In this document: positions 12,683 to 23,676 of the stretch, one piece after another
Layout of the letters: each line of letters opens with the position of its first letter
How positions within the stretch are numbered: the stretch's first letter is position 1
NCBI GenBank assembly: GCA_034401135.1
Contig: JAWZSP010000002.1
Location: 4,650,001-4,714,000, forward strand
Direction of reading: 5' to 3'
DNA: 64,000 bases
From: Volutella citrinella
Lineage: Eukaryota; Ascomycota; Sordariomycetes; Hypocreales; Nectriaceae
Position numbers and translations under genes: made by a program
Notes under the pieces: model-generated
Databases searched by the model: none
What the model saw: the letters and a program-made list of their open reading frames with translations, nothing else
What the model was told of the DNA's origin: nothing

Positions 12683-13262
12683 GGTAGATAGAGGGACTGA
12701 AAGGTATTGATTGTACAACACAATGTTATCGACGCGCACTGGAGATTAAATGAGGCGAACTGGATATCTCAAAAGTCTATTCTTAATGCAGTGTATACTA
12801 TCTCATATTGATACGTAATTTCGAAACGTGCGGTGATATGCAGCGGCAAATTGCTACCTTTAGATCGAGTATCATGACAACCACATGTTTCCCAGTGAAC
12901 CACACTGAAGGAGCGCCCATGAGTGCCAATACTATTTGCGGATCAATGTTTCGCCGATAAATGGCAATGGAAGGCTCAGTCATTGCCCAACGAGGTAACC
13001 AGCCAATAGTGCAAAAGTACACCAAAAGGCCGTCGCGGGATAGGCTGCCCATTATGCAAAGCACTGGGCAGCATTGCATAGTCCAATCACGTCGCAAGGC
13101 GACAAAAGGACACTCACGTGGAAGGCAGTCAGGCGAATATACAAAACTTGCAGCTCATCAGGCTGTGGAAATATAACCCCGCTCACCTCCCAACAAAACT
13201 GCCTCAAACTCGCCGCTGACACTATCCTCTTGCTTCATTCCATTTGACTCGACGCCAGTGAC
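12683..13262. other. Intergenic
   Basis: Terminator of the CAP gene and promoter of the Clr5-ankyrin gene. No other gene seen. Confidence 0.5.
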
Positions 13263-16200
13263 ATGGAGAGCACACGCAATGAGGGCTTGCCCTGGGAAAA
13301 ACACACGGAGGAGATCACTCGGATGTTTGTGTCCGAGAACAAGACATTGGCTCAAGTTATGGTGCACATGGAAGCAACACACCAGTTCAAAGCAACGTAA
13401 GACGCCTGCGATCATCAACTCTGTCTCGCTGGACTCGCTGACACACGTGATACTCCCAGGGAACGACAGTACAAATTTCGTTTCAAGGGACTGAAGAATG
13501 TCAAGGCCAAGGAATGGATGTGGATCGATCAAGAGATGCAGCGTCGCACGGATGCGGGAAAGGAGTCGGAGGCATGTCTGTTCGACAGACCCCTTCCACT
13601 TGACCGCATCCACCGTGGAACAGGTCGGCATAGGAACAGAGCCACTAGAATGCGGCCATACATCAGTAAGCAACTGTGTGACGTGCTTAGGGTCTGGTGC
13701 TAAGGTGTATAGGCTTGACAAACCCTTCCCCTGGAAGAATATCTGTTCGAACACCACCCCCTTCCAGAATGAGTAGGGCGACGCGACCAAACTCCCAAGA
13801 TTACCCACTCCCACCAAGTGGAGTTCCGAATCCCACCCAAGTTGTTCAATCACCAATGGCTGAGGAAAGGACTCAGACTCCTAGTGTCGAGCTCCTTCAA
13901 CCACCACCACCTCAGCAGCCTACTCTGCAGACTGAGCTTGGTCACAGCAATGTCCCCCTCTCAGCGGATTCCTTCGCCGAGAGCAACAACAACGCTTTCA
14001 TCGACATGGAATTCATGGGTGAAACGGCTCTTGAAATTTTCCAGGATAACGCTGAGCCCATCGCCGGAGATTGGATGGAAACGTTTGATCCTGGGCAGAT
14101 TCTGCAACCTGGAGATCTCAACTGGTCTGAAGCTTCAAACGTTTTTGGTCTACCAACTTGGTCCAATAATGATTTTGTCACCTTGTCATCCAACAACTCC
14201 CAGTTTCCGCTGGTTCAATCGACCTCAAGTCCTCAGCAACAGCAACCAGCAGTTACACCTAGAGCTCCAACCCTGATGCTTCAGCAAAGCCCATCGGTTG
14301 GACCTCTCTTTTTGGAACTTGGTGCTCAGAACAATCGAGCAAGTTCTGAAGCGACTCAAAGTACCCAGCTCACATCGAGTCGAAGCCCAACTCAAGTCCG
14401 CAGCCAGTTGACACTAGACGTAGACTTGATTGATCGGATGGTCCGGGTTCTATCTGAAGGTAGGGCCCTCGGCCCTATTAATGGCCCCTGGTTGAGCGAT
14501 ACTACGAGCATAGTTGACCAACTACAACTACTATTTGATGACGCCTTTTCCGACAAATCTCCAAGTGAGGAACTCTCAGTTGTCCACTGCGAAACTATTC
14601 CACTGTCAGAGATTCAAAAGCGGCTTGTTTTTTGCATTGTCAATAACCTTGACGTCATTGAATCTATTCCTCCTTGCATTATTCTTTGCATGCTCAGGAA
14701 TGATCCTTGGCTAAGCTCTAGTCCTTTCGACATCCTGAAGTCGCAAAATGTGGCCATCTCGAAGCCATTAGCGGAATATTTGTTCTGTGCTGCGGTTGAG
14801 CAAGGTGATGAGCAGACACTCTCTGCCATCCTCAAGGCAGTTTCGGGAAAGCCCAACGAGATTGATGTGAACCTTGTAGTATGCCACTGTGGTGGTACTT
14901 TCATGAGCTATTCCGCCATTGCCCTGGCATCCTATCTACATCATTTTGGGGTCGTCAAGCTTCTTCTCGGCCATGGAGCCGAGGTAGATTTACCCGATAG
15001 CCAGGATCCCCCTTTTATGGGCAACGCGATGGCTTCTCTAAGCTCGCGATGGGTAGGATTTAGCTACCACCGGCGCTCCAAACTTTGTCGTCCAGGTCAA
15101 TTTGAATCCTTGGCTATCTTGAAACTGCTACTGGCCAGTGGAGGTGACTTGAAAACCGATTATATTCGACAGGCCATTATCGGGATGGCCGAAGCTAGTG
15201 AACTTATTGAGTTCTTGATTCAAGCTTTGCTAAGGGAACGACACCCGGAGCTCTTTGGCTCCGACCATCCTGGAGGAAATCTGGAGGACTTCGTGGCAAT
15301 CTGTTGTATAGCCAAGTACCTGGATGATGAGCTAGCCGAAAAGATCATCAGAGGAATGATGACAACCTGCGCGGCGATGGGCCATAATTCCACGTGTGCT
15401 CTTAAGTATATCGAGAACTTGGACAAGTCAGTCATCCGGGCCGTCGTGGCGGGAAACCTTCGGACTGCCAGATACCTCATGGAACATACTCAGCCGACTG
15501 CGGGTCAGCTCTGTGCCGCACTTCGTCATCGACATTTCAGCTTCGTTGATCTCCTACTGAAAAGGGGCGTTGTTGTTCACGGCGAAGCAGTGTGCTCTGA
15601 GCACCTAGCTCAGCCTCTCACGAGATGTTTGCATTCAGACTCTCTGCCAACTAGTCCGTTAGCTGAGGCAATTCGATTACAGGACCCCCATGTAGTCAAG
15701 CGACTTGAACAACACGGCGGACTGCAAGGCTTGTCGGATAAGGAGGGACACGCCTTTGAAGCAGCTGTTTATGCCGCAGCACATGCGGGTGATCTGCTCT
15801 ATCTCAAGCAATTACTCCAACTGGTGCCTACTCATCCCCCAGGTCGTCTTCAAAACGCAATTGTGCATCTAATTAACGCAGGTCACGATGAGATGGCCAC
15901 GATGCTAATCATCCGTGAAGCGAGCGCGATGACGGCGCCTCACCAAGTTTCAAGATTTCAGTTCACATTAGTCACACATTCCAAGCATCGGAATTATACA
16001 ATCGTCCTCCAAGCAGCCTTAAAGATGAAGTCTCGGAAGCTCGTGTTGAATATTCTAGAACTACTAGACTTCAAGGATATTATTTCAAAGCCAGGTTACA
16101 AGCATGTTAGGATTGTTAGAGAAGCGGTGCAGTGGGGGGACAAGTCGATTGTAGAGGCATTGCTTCAATTCGGCTTCCCCGCCAATCAAAATGGCGATAA

Positions 16201-17305
16201 GTATATGTCTGACACGGATTCAGATAGCGGTTTTACCTCCCCGGGTACCCCGAGATTCTCCACCAAGGTGTTGACTTCCAACTCCCCACTTGCCGCGGCT
16301 ATGCGGACCCGCGATGCTGAACTTGCCCGCATGTTACTGGATTGGGGGGCTGATCCGTCAGAGCTCCAAGAGGCGATCTGGAATGGGAGCGAGAATGCGA
16401 TGCATCTGTTACTGCAATGCGGCGCCAACCCAGCAGACGATTATGCGTTCTCCGCAGCACTTGCCAGCGAAAACCATCGCTTTCTATCTATTCTTCTTGA
16501 TGCTTTTGTCTGCAGATACCCACAGGGCAAGAAGGGCTTCGGAGGAGTTGCCTTGAGAAAGGCCATTCTGTCCGACGATCTCGTCATGCTAGAAGCGCTA
16601 CTCAAAGCCAATCTAGATGTACACAGTTCTGTGGGCCGAGGTGGGAGGGGCGATATTCTTTCACATGTTATTCATCATGAAGTCAGTCATTATTGTGACA
16701 TGGAGTCAATCGTTCGCTGTTTGGTAGGGTGGGGTGCGGACATTGAGGCTGTCACCCGGGATGAAAACGGAGGCATCGGGGTAGGAACGCCGCTTCTATG
16801 GGCCATCTGGTGGGGCGATTTCCAAGCAGTCAAGCTATTGTTGAGCTTAGGCGCCGATACAAATCGGCCAGCTCGGCGGGGCTTGAAACGTACGCCCCTA
16901 CAGCAAGCTTGCGAGAAGGGTAGACTTGACATTGTCAACCTACTACTGGAAAACGGGGCAGACGTCAACGCCCCCCCGGCCATGAACGGAGGTGCAACTG
17001 CCCTCCAGCTGGCCTCTATTTCTGGAAACGTTCCGATTGTCAGACGACTACTACAGGAGGGAGCTGACATACATTCGGCGCCTGCAATTGTCAACGGGCG
17101 GACGGCTCTCGAGGGAGCGGCCGAGCATGGCCGATTGAGTGTGTTGGACATTCTGCTTGTTCATGGGGCAACGGGGTATGGAACCGAGCAAATTGAGAGT
17201 GCAAAAGCATATGCAGAGAAGATGCGCCATCAAGGTTGCGTGGAAAGACTTGCACTCGCGTTGCAGCGTGTAGGCTGGTGTGTGCCCCTGGGCTTAGGAC
17301 TATAG
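13263..17305 (+). CDS. Clr5 domain + ankyrin-repeat protein, about 1281 aa
   Basis: The N-terminus is a Clr5 domain (LPWEKHTEEITRMFVSENKT, then VMVHMEATHQFKAT joined to ERQYKFRFKGLKNVKAKEW), a fungal module often placed before repeat arrays. Exon 1 is 13263-13396, intron 1 is 13397-13459 (63 bp), and exon 2 is 13460-13665, ending at a GTAAGC donor. The large exon runs to the stop at 17305. The second acceptor is uncertain: AG at 13799 keeps the frame and gives a 134-bp intron, while the strong-looking CCAG at about 13767 does not. A glutamine/proline-rich linker follows, then degenerate ankyrin units through the middle and clear ones at the end, e.g. TPLQQACEKGRLDIVNLLLE, TALQLASISGNVPIVRRLLQ and TALEGAAEHGRLSVLDILL. 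No NACHT or other catalytic domain is seen. Its role is probably protein-protein recognition. Confidence 0.8.
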
Positions 17306-18570
17306 CTTCGCGGGAGTTGACAAGGTCAGGGTCAGTCGGTTGCTTTCTGCGGACTAGAACATGTTCATTGTCACGCCATTACGCGTTGAAACTCTATTTG
17401 GACCGTATAATCCTTACTACCTTCTGGCATCTGCTGATGGATGCCTCGGCGAGCTTGAGTGAGGTTGGCGTCGGCAGGGGAGTTGGCGCGGAGGCTGACT
17501 CCATCACTCGCCTGCTGGCCATCTCCACCTCCCCGGATCCAAAAGTAACAACAGTAAGCTTCTTTCCCCGGCCCAACCGACTTGGCAGGCTGATGGCATC
17601 AGGTCAGGGTGCTGCTCTCGGGCACCACGTGGGGCAGCCATGACCTCATGATTCCTCGCCACTAGCACCTTGATGAACCAGATTTTTCTCTCATGGCCCC
17701 ACATGGCCTGGTTGGGGCGTTGGAAGGCTTCGAGGCCAGCCACCCTATCTGCGGAGTCGGCGAGGAAACTTCCCCTTGATTTCTCCCTCGTTGTCCGCAG
17801 CAGCTCGGTTACATGCACCGTCCACGCGTCAATTTCTCGAACACTTCCCGTCAGCAAACCAACCAAGCACGACATTCTAGTAGCCGAAGGCTCCCGAAGA
17901 AGGCTCGCATTAGGTAATTCCATGCCAACACGGGCCTATTGATGGCTTCACAGTGGAGCTCCGGGGGTCGTAACCTGCCCAAGACGGCTGGGCTTGAGCG
18001 GAGTAGTGGAGCATGTTGAGCGGGTCTTGGTGTCGAGGGTAGCATCACGACTCCAAAGTCTTTGGTCCCGAGTCAGCACTGCCTCCAATTAATTACCTAA
18101 TTCCCCATGCGGGACGGTCAGAGCGTCCCCAAACTACGGACCAAACTGGAAGGAGAGGGATTAATCAATGGGGTTTTGCGGTTTAGTCAGTAGGTTTAAC
18201 TCACGGGGCGTGCGGGGGAATGCGGGGTTTTTAGTCATAATGGCTGATTGTCCAGGGTTGCGGCTAGCCGGAATCTGCCTTGGTTGGGGAAATAAGAGAT
18301 TTCTCCAGACAATCGCCAGGTCTAGTGTTGCTTGGCGAACCTTTGCCCCTTGTTTCGGGCGAAACTGGTCCCGTAAAACTCGTCATGCTCTTCGTGATCA
18401 ACGGCCGTTGCTGTGCCTATTTGACCGGCGTGTCCCCAGTGCTTAGAAGATAGATCTGGGTCATTCCTGACATCGTCTCTTCGCTTCCATTCAAGGTGCA
18501 AAGTAGACGTTGAATACGCTTGTACTCTCCATCATATACACTGAAGCCACACGGCGTTTTGGTCTTCATC
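17306..18570. other. Intergenic, promoter of the permease
   Basis: About 1.26 kb with no supported gene on either strand. It lies upstream of the permease and probably contains its control region; the tract just before 18571 is pyrimidine-rich, as is usual for fungal start regions. Confidence 0.45.
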
Positions 18571-20380
18571 ATGGATACCAAAGCCGACGTCAACGCCGGA
18601 AGGAGGTCTCCCTCCATCGGCCAGGGCGAGTACGATGAAGAGAAACGCGCTGCTACCGGCGTCGCTGGCATCGAGGTGTCCCCTGAGACGGCCCTCCAGC
18701 GTGGCCTCAAGGCTCGACACATCACCATGATTGCCATCGGCGGCGCCATTGGCACCGGTCTCATCATCGGCACCGGAAAGGCCCTCGCCCAAGCTGGCCC
18801 GGGTTCCATCTTCATCTCCTACACCCTCATCGGTTACGTCGTGTTCCTCGTCATGGCTGCCCTGGGAGAAATGGCCGCGTGGCTCCCCATGTCTGCTGGA
18901 TTCACTGGCTATGCTACCCGATTCTGTGATCCCTCGCTTGGTTTTGCACTGGGCTGGTCGTGAGTGATACAAACATTCATCTCTGCTGAAAGATGCTGAC
19001 GCAGACTCTCATCAGATACTACTTCAAGTACATCATCGTCACGCCGAACCAACTCACTGCCGCCGCCCTCGTCATCCAATACTGGGTTCCTCGCGACAAG
19101 GTCAACCCTGGCGTGTGGATCGCCATCTTCCTCGTTGCGATTTGCTGCATCAACTACTTTGGCATCCGCTTCTTTGGCGAATTCGAGTTCTGGCTGTCGA
19201 GCTTCAAGGTCATTGTCATCATTGGAGTCATCCTCCTGTCGCTGCTGATTGCGACTGGAGCTGTTGACGGCGACCCCAAGGGCTTTCGTTACTGGAACGA
19301 TCCGGGGTGAGTGCTTGGCACCTTGGCAACTCGACCCCGCATGAGCCATTGCTAACCCCTCACAGCGCGTTCAAGCCGTTCCTCACCACTGGCGGTCTTG
19401 GTCGATTCGCAGGATTCTGGTCGACGTTGGTCACGGCCACGTTTGCTTACCTGGGCACGGAGCTTGTGGGTGTGACCGTCGGCGAGGCGCAGAACCCCCG
19501 AAAGACTGTCCCCCGTGCCATCAAGCTTACCTTCTACCGCATCGTCGTCTTCTACTGCATCAGCATTTTCCTGCTCGGCATGTGCGTTCCGTACAACTCG
19601 CCCGAACTAGCATTCGCCTCCAAGGCCTCCAACAGCGCGTCGGCCTCTCCCTTTGTTGTGGCCATCAAGCTTGCTCGTATCCGCTACTTGGATCACATCT
19701 TGAACGCTTGCATTCTGGTTTTCGTCTTCTCCGCAGCCAACTCTGATCTGTACATTGCCAGCCGAACACTGTACGGCCTCGCATCGATTGGCTCCGCTCC
19801 CGCAATCTTCAAGAAGACAGACAACAAGGGTCTGCCATTGAACGCCCTGATGCTGTCCGCCGGCTTTGCGCTCCTGGCATTCCTCAATGTGTCAGACGAC
19901 TCCAAGGCCGTTTTCTCCTACTTTGTGAATCTGACGACCATCTTCGGCCTCATGACGTGGATCTCGATCCTTGTCACGCATATCTGGTGGTGCCGTGCCC
20001 GCAAGGCCCAGGGCATCACAAATGCAGACTTGCCCTACCACGCACCGATGGGCATCTATGGCTCGTATGGTGCCCTGGCGGTGTGCATCATCGTTGCCCT
20101 GACCAAGAACTTTGACGTGTTCCTCAACTTCAAGAAGAACTATGTTACCTTCATCACCGGCTACATCGGCATCCCTGTCTACCTGGCCCTCATCTTCGTT
20201 CACAAGTGGGTCACCAAGAGCGAGGGAGTCAAGCCGCACAACTTGGACTTTTACACTGGAAAGGATATCATTGATCGTGAGGAGGAGGCGTTCCTGGCCG
20301 CAAAGGCTGCCGTGGATGCGGAGAAGCCCGAGACCGCGGCCAGCGCATTCTATAGACGATGGGTGTCGTGGTTGTTCTAA
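18571..20380 (+). CDS. Amino acid permease (YAT/APC family), 564 aa
   Basis: Proton-coupled plasma-membrane amino acid uptake permease of the yeast amino acid transporter family. Exons 18571-18959, 19016-19306 and 19366-20380; introns of 56 and 59 bp, the second with a GCTAAC branch site. The cytosolic N-tail precedes TM1, with the family signature GLKARHITMIAIGGAIGTGL followed by FISYTLIGYVVFLVMAALGEM. Further signatures are TFAYLGTELVGVTVGEAQNP and ILNACILVFVFSAANSDLYIASRTLYGLA. About twelve hydrophobic segments are present, as expected for a family of 500-600 residues. Substrate cannot be read from sequence; the sequence is compatible with general or dicarboxylic-type permeases. A decayed copy of its 3' end lies at 23280-23590. 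Confidence 0.95.
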
Positions 20381-20606
20381 AAAAGTGAAGACGTTTTTGG
20401 CATACTAGGCAGGGTAGGAGATGAAGTTCTCCCCAATTACTGCTAGCTTCAGCGGTTTATTAACGTGGAATAATAGTATACACTTTGGCTGCCCTGTTCA
20501 CACTGTATGCATTGCATCTGATTAGATGCACTGATTATGCAAGGCACAGTCGGGAATGCAGTTTGTGTATCTTGCATATTGTTTGCCATTTCTACTGGCA
20601 TCAGTC
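20260..20606 (+). repeat. Direct repeat, intact copy (permease 3' end)
   Basis: The last about 120 coding bases of the permease plus 3' flank up to the GH43 stop region. This segment is repeated in the same orientation at 23280-23590, with the 2.7-kb GH43 region between the copies. Confidence 0.8.
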
Positions 20607-21887
20607 TCGCCTGTGGTCCACAGCCTCCTGGAGCCTTCCACCATTCGTTAATACAACCGGCCTAATAGTCCCATCTTTGTTAAAGAAAATCCGGTCCATG
20701 CGGATTGTCCGATGGATAGCTCTAGCGTCGTCCATCTTACGCCCGTGATAGAAGATCCACCAATCATCGCCTTCCTTAAGCATAGAATGATGGCCGACAG
20801 ACTGGGCGATCTTGTTATCCGTAACGAGGATAGTTTCCTTGCGTTCAAAAGGCCCTAATATAGACTTGGACATACCGTAAGCCACCAAGTACCGCTTTTG
20901 CCAATATTGGTTCTCAGACCACATTAGGTAGTACCAGCCGTTGCGCTTGATCATGTATGATCCCTCGACGAATTTTCCGTCTTTGCTCTCCGGGGGGGTA
21001 ATAGTTTTAACCTGGTCGCCATCGCTCCAGGTACCAAAGGTCTTCATGTCACCCTTAAGGGGCACGATATTGCAGGCCCCATGGCCCCACATGTAGTAAT
21101 CCTTGCCGTCGTCGTCGTGGAAAACCATCTGATCAATCTGGGTGGCACCATTGATCTTCTTATCAACGATAGGAGTTTCCAAAATATCTTTGAATGGTCC
21201 GGCTGGGCTCTTAGCTGCAGCAACACCCAGTCCATGAGGAGCGGGGTCCTTCTTCATGGCATTATTGGCCGAGTAGTATAGATAATACGTTCCGTTGCGC
21301 TCAACCACAGATGGAGCCCAAAAGCTTTTTTTCGCCCACTTGGAACCTTCAGAAGTGTATACAGCCTTGTGCTTGGTCCAGGTTGATAGATCCTTGCTGG
21401 AGAAGGCATCGATGCCATCACTGCGTGAGCCAGCAGAACTAGTACTGTACACCCAGTAGGTGTCGCCAAATTTGACAACGTCAGGATCGGCGTAGTAGCC
21501 ATTAAATAAGGGGTTCGTCCAAGTGGACTTTGGAAGGGCCTCAGAAGTGCCAGATGCGGTGCCGGTTGAAGTCTTGGTAGTCAGACCGGCGGATGAAGTC
21601 TCGCTGGTAGGTGAAGCTGCCGTAGTAGAAGGTGAAGTCGGAGGAGGGGAATCCGAAGTGGTGGGATAAACCGTCGGCGGAGAAAACGTATTGGATAAGA
21701 CCTCAGAAGCAACAGTGGAATTTCCCGTGGCCGGCGTGTGATATGACACCCGAGTGCTGATTGTAAAGCCGACGGAAGAACTAGGAGACTTCGGCACACA
21801 TGGCTTTTTCTTTCCAGGCAGTGCGTCCACGCCCGCCAACAGAGGCGCGGCTAAAAGGAGAGATCGGAACAATGAAGAGATTGCCAT
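20601..21887 (-). CDS. Secreted GH43-family glycosidase, 428 aa
   Basis: A secreted five-bladed beta-propeller hydrolase of GH43, acting on arabinose- or xylose-containing plant polysaccharides. The ATG at 21887 gives a clear signal peptide (MAISSLFRSLLLAAPLLAG). A Ser/Thr/Pro-rich linker of about 100 residues precedes the catalytic domain. The three family acids are visible: the base Asp in NGYYADPDVVKFGDTYWVYS, the pKa-modulating Asp in GATQIDQMVFHDDDGKDYY, and the acid Glu in FVEGSYMIKRNGWYYLMWSE. No intron is needed. The gene converges on the permease, its stop only 220 bp from the permease stop, and sits between the two copies of a permease-derived direct repeat, so it may have arrived with a rearrangement. 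Specificity (arabinanase, arabinofuranosidase or xylosidase) is not resolved. Confidence 0.92.
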   Translation of the reverse strand: MAISSLFRSLLLAAPLLAGVDALPGKKKPCVPKSPSSSVGFTISTRVSYHTPATGNSTVASEVLSNTFSPPTVYPTTSDSPPPTSPSTTAASPTSETSSAGLTTKTSTGTASGTSEALPKSTWTNPLFNGYYADPDVVKFGDTYWVYSTSSAGSRSDGIDAFSSKDLSTWTKHKAVYTSEGSKWAKKSFWAPSVVERNGTYYLYYSANNAMKKDPAPHGLGVAAAKSPAGPFKDILETPIVDKKINGATQIDQMVFHDDDGKDYYMWGHGACNIVPLKGDMKTFGTWSDGDQVKTITPPESKDGKFVEGSYMIKRNGWYYLMWSENQYWQKRYLVAYGMSKSILGPFERKETILVTDNKIAQSVGHHSMLKEGDDWWIFYHGRKMDDARAIHRTIRMDRIFFNKDGTIRPVVLTNGGRLQEAVDHRRD

Positions 21888-23279
21888 ATTGAACGATGGC
21901 AAATCGCTGGAGAGAAAGTGGCGCCCCTAAGGGAAGGATAGTAAAGAAAGAACGAACTGATGATCAAAGATGGACTTGATGGCGTAGAGTGGCAGAGGTG
22001 AGCGCCAGACTCGAGATTCTTAAAGGAGCGGACTCGCCCATCGAATTCGGCGACTTATCCTTGCTGGCAGTGGGGGCCGGCATTCAGGATGCAGACTGCG
22101 CCTTACCAGCGACCCCCCTTTGCTATAATTAATAAGCTACCATGGTGATACGATGCGCCAATGTGCCAAAATTGCGCTTCCTGGAGGAGTTGAATATACT
22201 TTCGGTCAGACCGCATGTTAAACCCAGCGGCCAGATGACTTTCGCGCCACTGTTCATTTCGGAATGCCCCGAGAACAAGGCTGCGTATTTGCTCGGTCTT
22301 GGAGTGAAGCTCTCAAATCGCCGACTGTGCCCCCCATAGCACCGATCGGCCCTACCCTTGCGATGCTATGCCTGATTGGATGTTTTGGGCTGAGCCCCCT
22401 CCAAGCGAGCAGGCTCGTTAAAGCCGGAAGGCTGAGCAAATTTGAAACGCGCATCTCTTCCTTCTGAACAATTTGGACCAATAGGCCCAATAGGCCCCGG
22501 GCATGGGCGATTGGGACTAGCTAGGATCATCAGCCTACGGCCCGAGACAGCCTATTCTCTAGCGGAGTAGGGTTTGCGATATTGATTTTCTGGGCTGTGC
22601 AGACTGCGGTTCATTAGATCAATCGTTGAAGGAAGAGAATGCTCACTGGTCGTTGTCTCAGCCCCTGACAATCGTTTCACACCGAGTCACGACCCTTCTT
22701 GACCGACGCAGTCGCGCTTATCTTACTGCCGACCCACATCACTGTTTGCTGCGACAAAGGAAGAGGAGCTTATATAGAGCGGACTCTGTAATTATTATTA
22801 TTCGGCCTACGCATTTAGCGCGTAGGCTAATCAACGTGCCCTGCCTTCAAGCCGTCTCTAATCTGAGCCATGTCAAGATGCCGACGGAGCCCATCTCGTA
22901 TCTACTCCTCACACAGGCCTGAACATTGGGGAATCCAATACTCTCGGGTCGTTGAAAATTCAATTTACGGTGCTTTCCACACTTTTCATGGTTCCGTAGC
23001 GTCTTCACACTCTTGAAATCCTGAAGGTTGGTGAAGCTTCTGCCGTCGTGGAATCAGTTGCTGTATTCCGTTATGAGCACTTGTGCTAAGTCTTTCTCTT
23101 ATAACTTCGTAAACCAAAGAGACATATCTAAAAGATTCGGGACCAGTCAGAAATAGTTTAGTCGCTGGTGTAAATAAGTACTTACAGCATTCCCAAGTCA
23201 TTCTACCTCGCTTATCAGTGAGGATATACCAGCAGACTCCGACGTGCTAGTTCGATCGTCGAAGTCACGCGAGACTCGA
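21888..23279. other. Intergenic between GH43 promoter and repeat copy
   Basis: Contains the GH43 promoter next to 21888 and about 1.2 kb with no supported gene. It is part of the block flanked by the permease-derived direct repeats. Confidence 0.45.
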
Positions 23280-23590
23280 AAGGATATCATTGATCGTGAG
23301 GAGGAGGCATTCCTGGCCGCAAAGGCTGCAGTAGATGCGGAGAAGCCTGAGACTCCGGCTAGCGTATTCTATAGAGAATAGGTGTCGTGGTTATTCTAAA
23401 AAAAGCAAAGAGATATTTATGAGATACTAGGCAGGGTGGAAGTTCTCCCTAATTGCCACTAGCTTTAGCTATTTATTAATATAGAATGATGGAATATATT
23501 GGCTGCCCTGTTTATACTATATGCATAACACACTGATTCAATGTATTAATTATGCAAAACATATTTTAACGTTTCCACCGGCATTCTACC
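23280..23590 (+). pseudogene. RIP-like decayed duplicate of the permease 3' end
   Basis: Aligns to 20261 onward, beginning AAGGATATCATTGATCGTGA in both copies and continuing past the permease stop into the 3' flank. Within the coding 120 bp most differences are C-to-T or G-to-A relative to the intact copy, for example GCG to GCA, CCCGAG to CCTGAG and GCATTC to GTATTC. One of them makes an early TAG after FYRE. The rest of the permease is absent. The later part has become more AT-rich and lost about 25 bp. The pattern is that of a RIP-mutated or otherwise decayed segmental duplication. Confidence 0.85.
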
Positions 23591-23676
23591 GACGCGGCTC
23601 CAGCGGTTACTTTTCCTCCCCACCCCCATAATGAAAACACACAATTCTCCCTTGACCATGAAGCACTAGCTCAACA

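Noticed and set aside
13158..13856. 232-codon minus-strand frame over the start of the Clr5-ankyrin gene
   Set aside because: The plus strand encodes a recognisable Clr5 domain with good introns here; the minus product has no domain.
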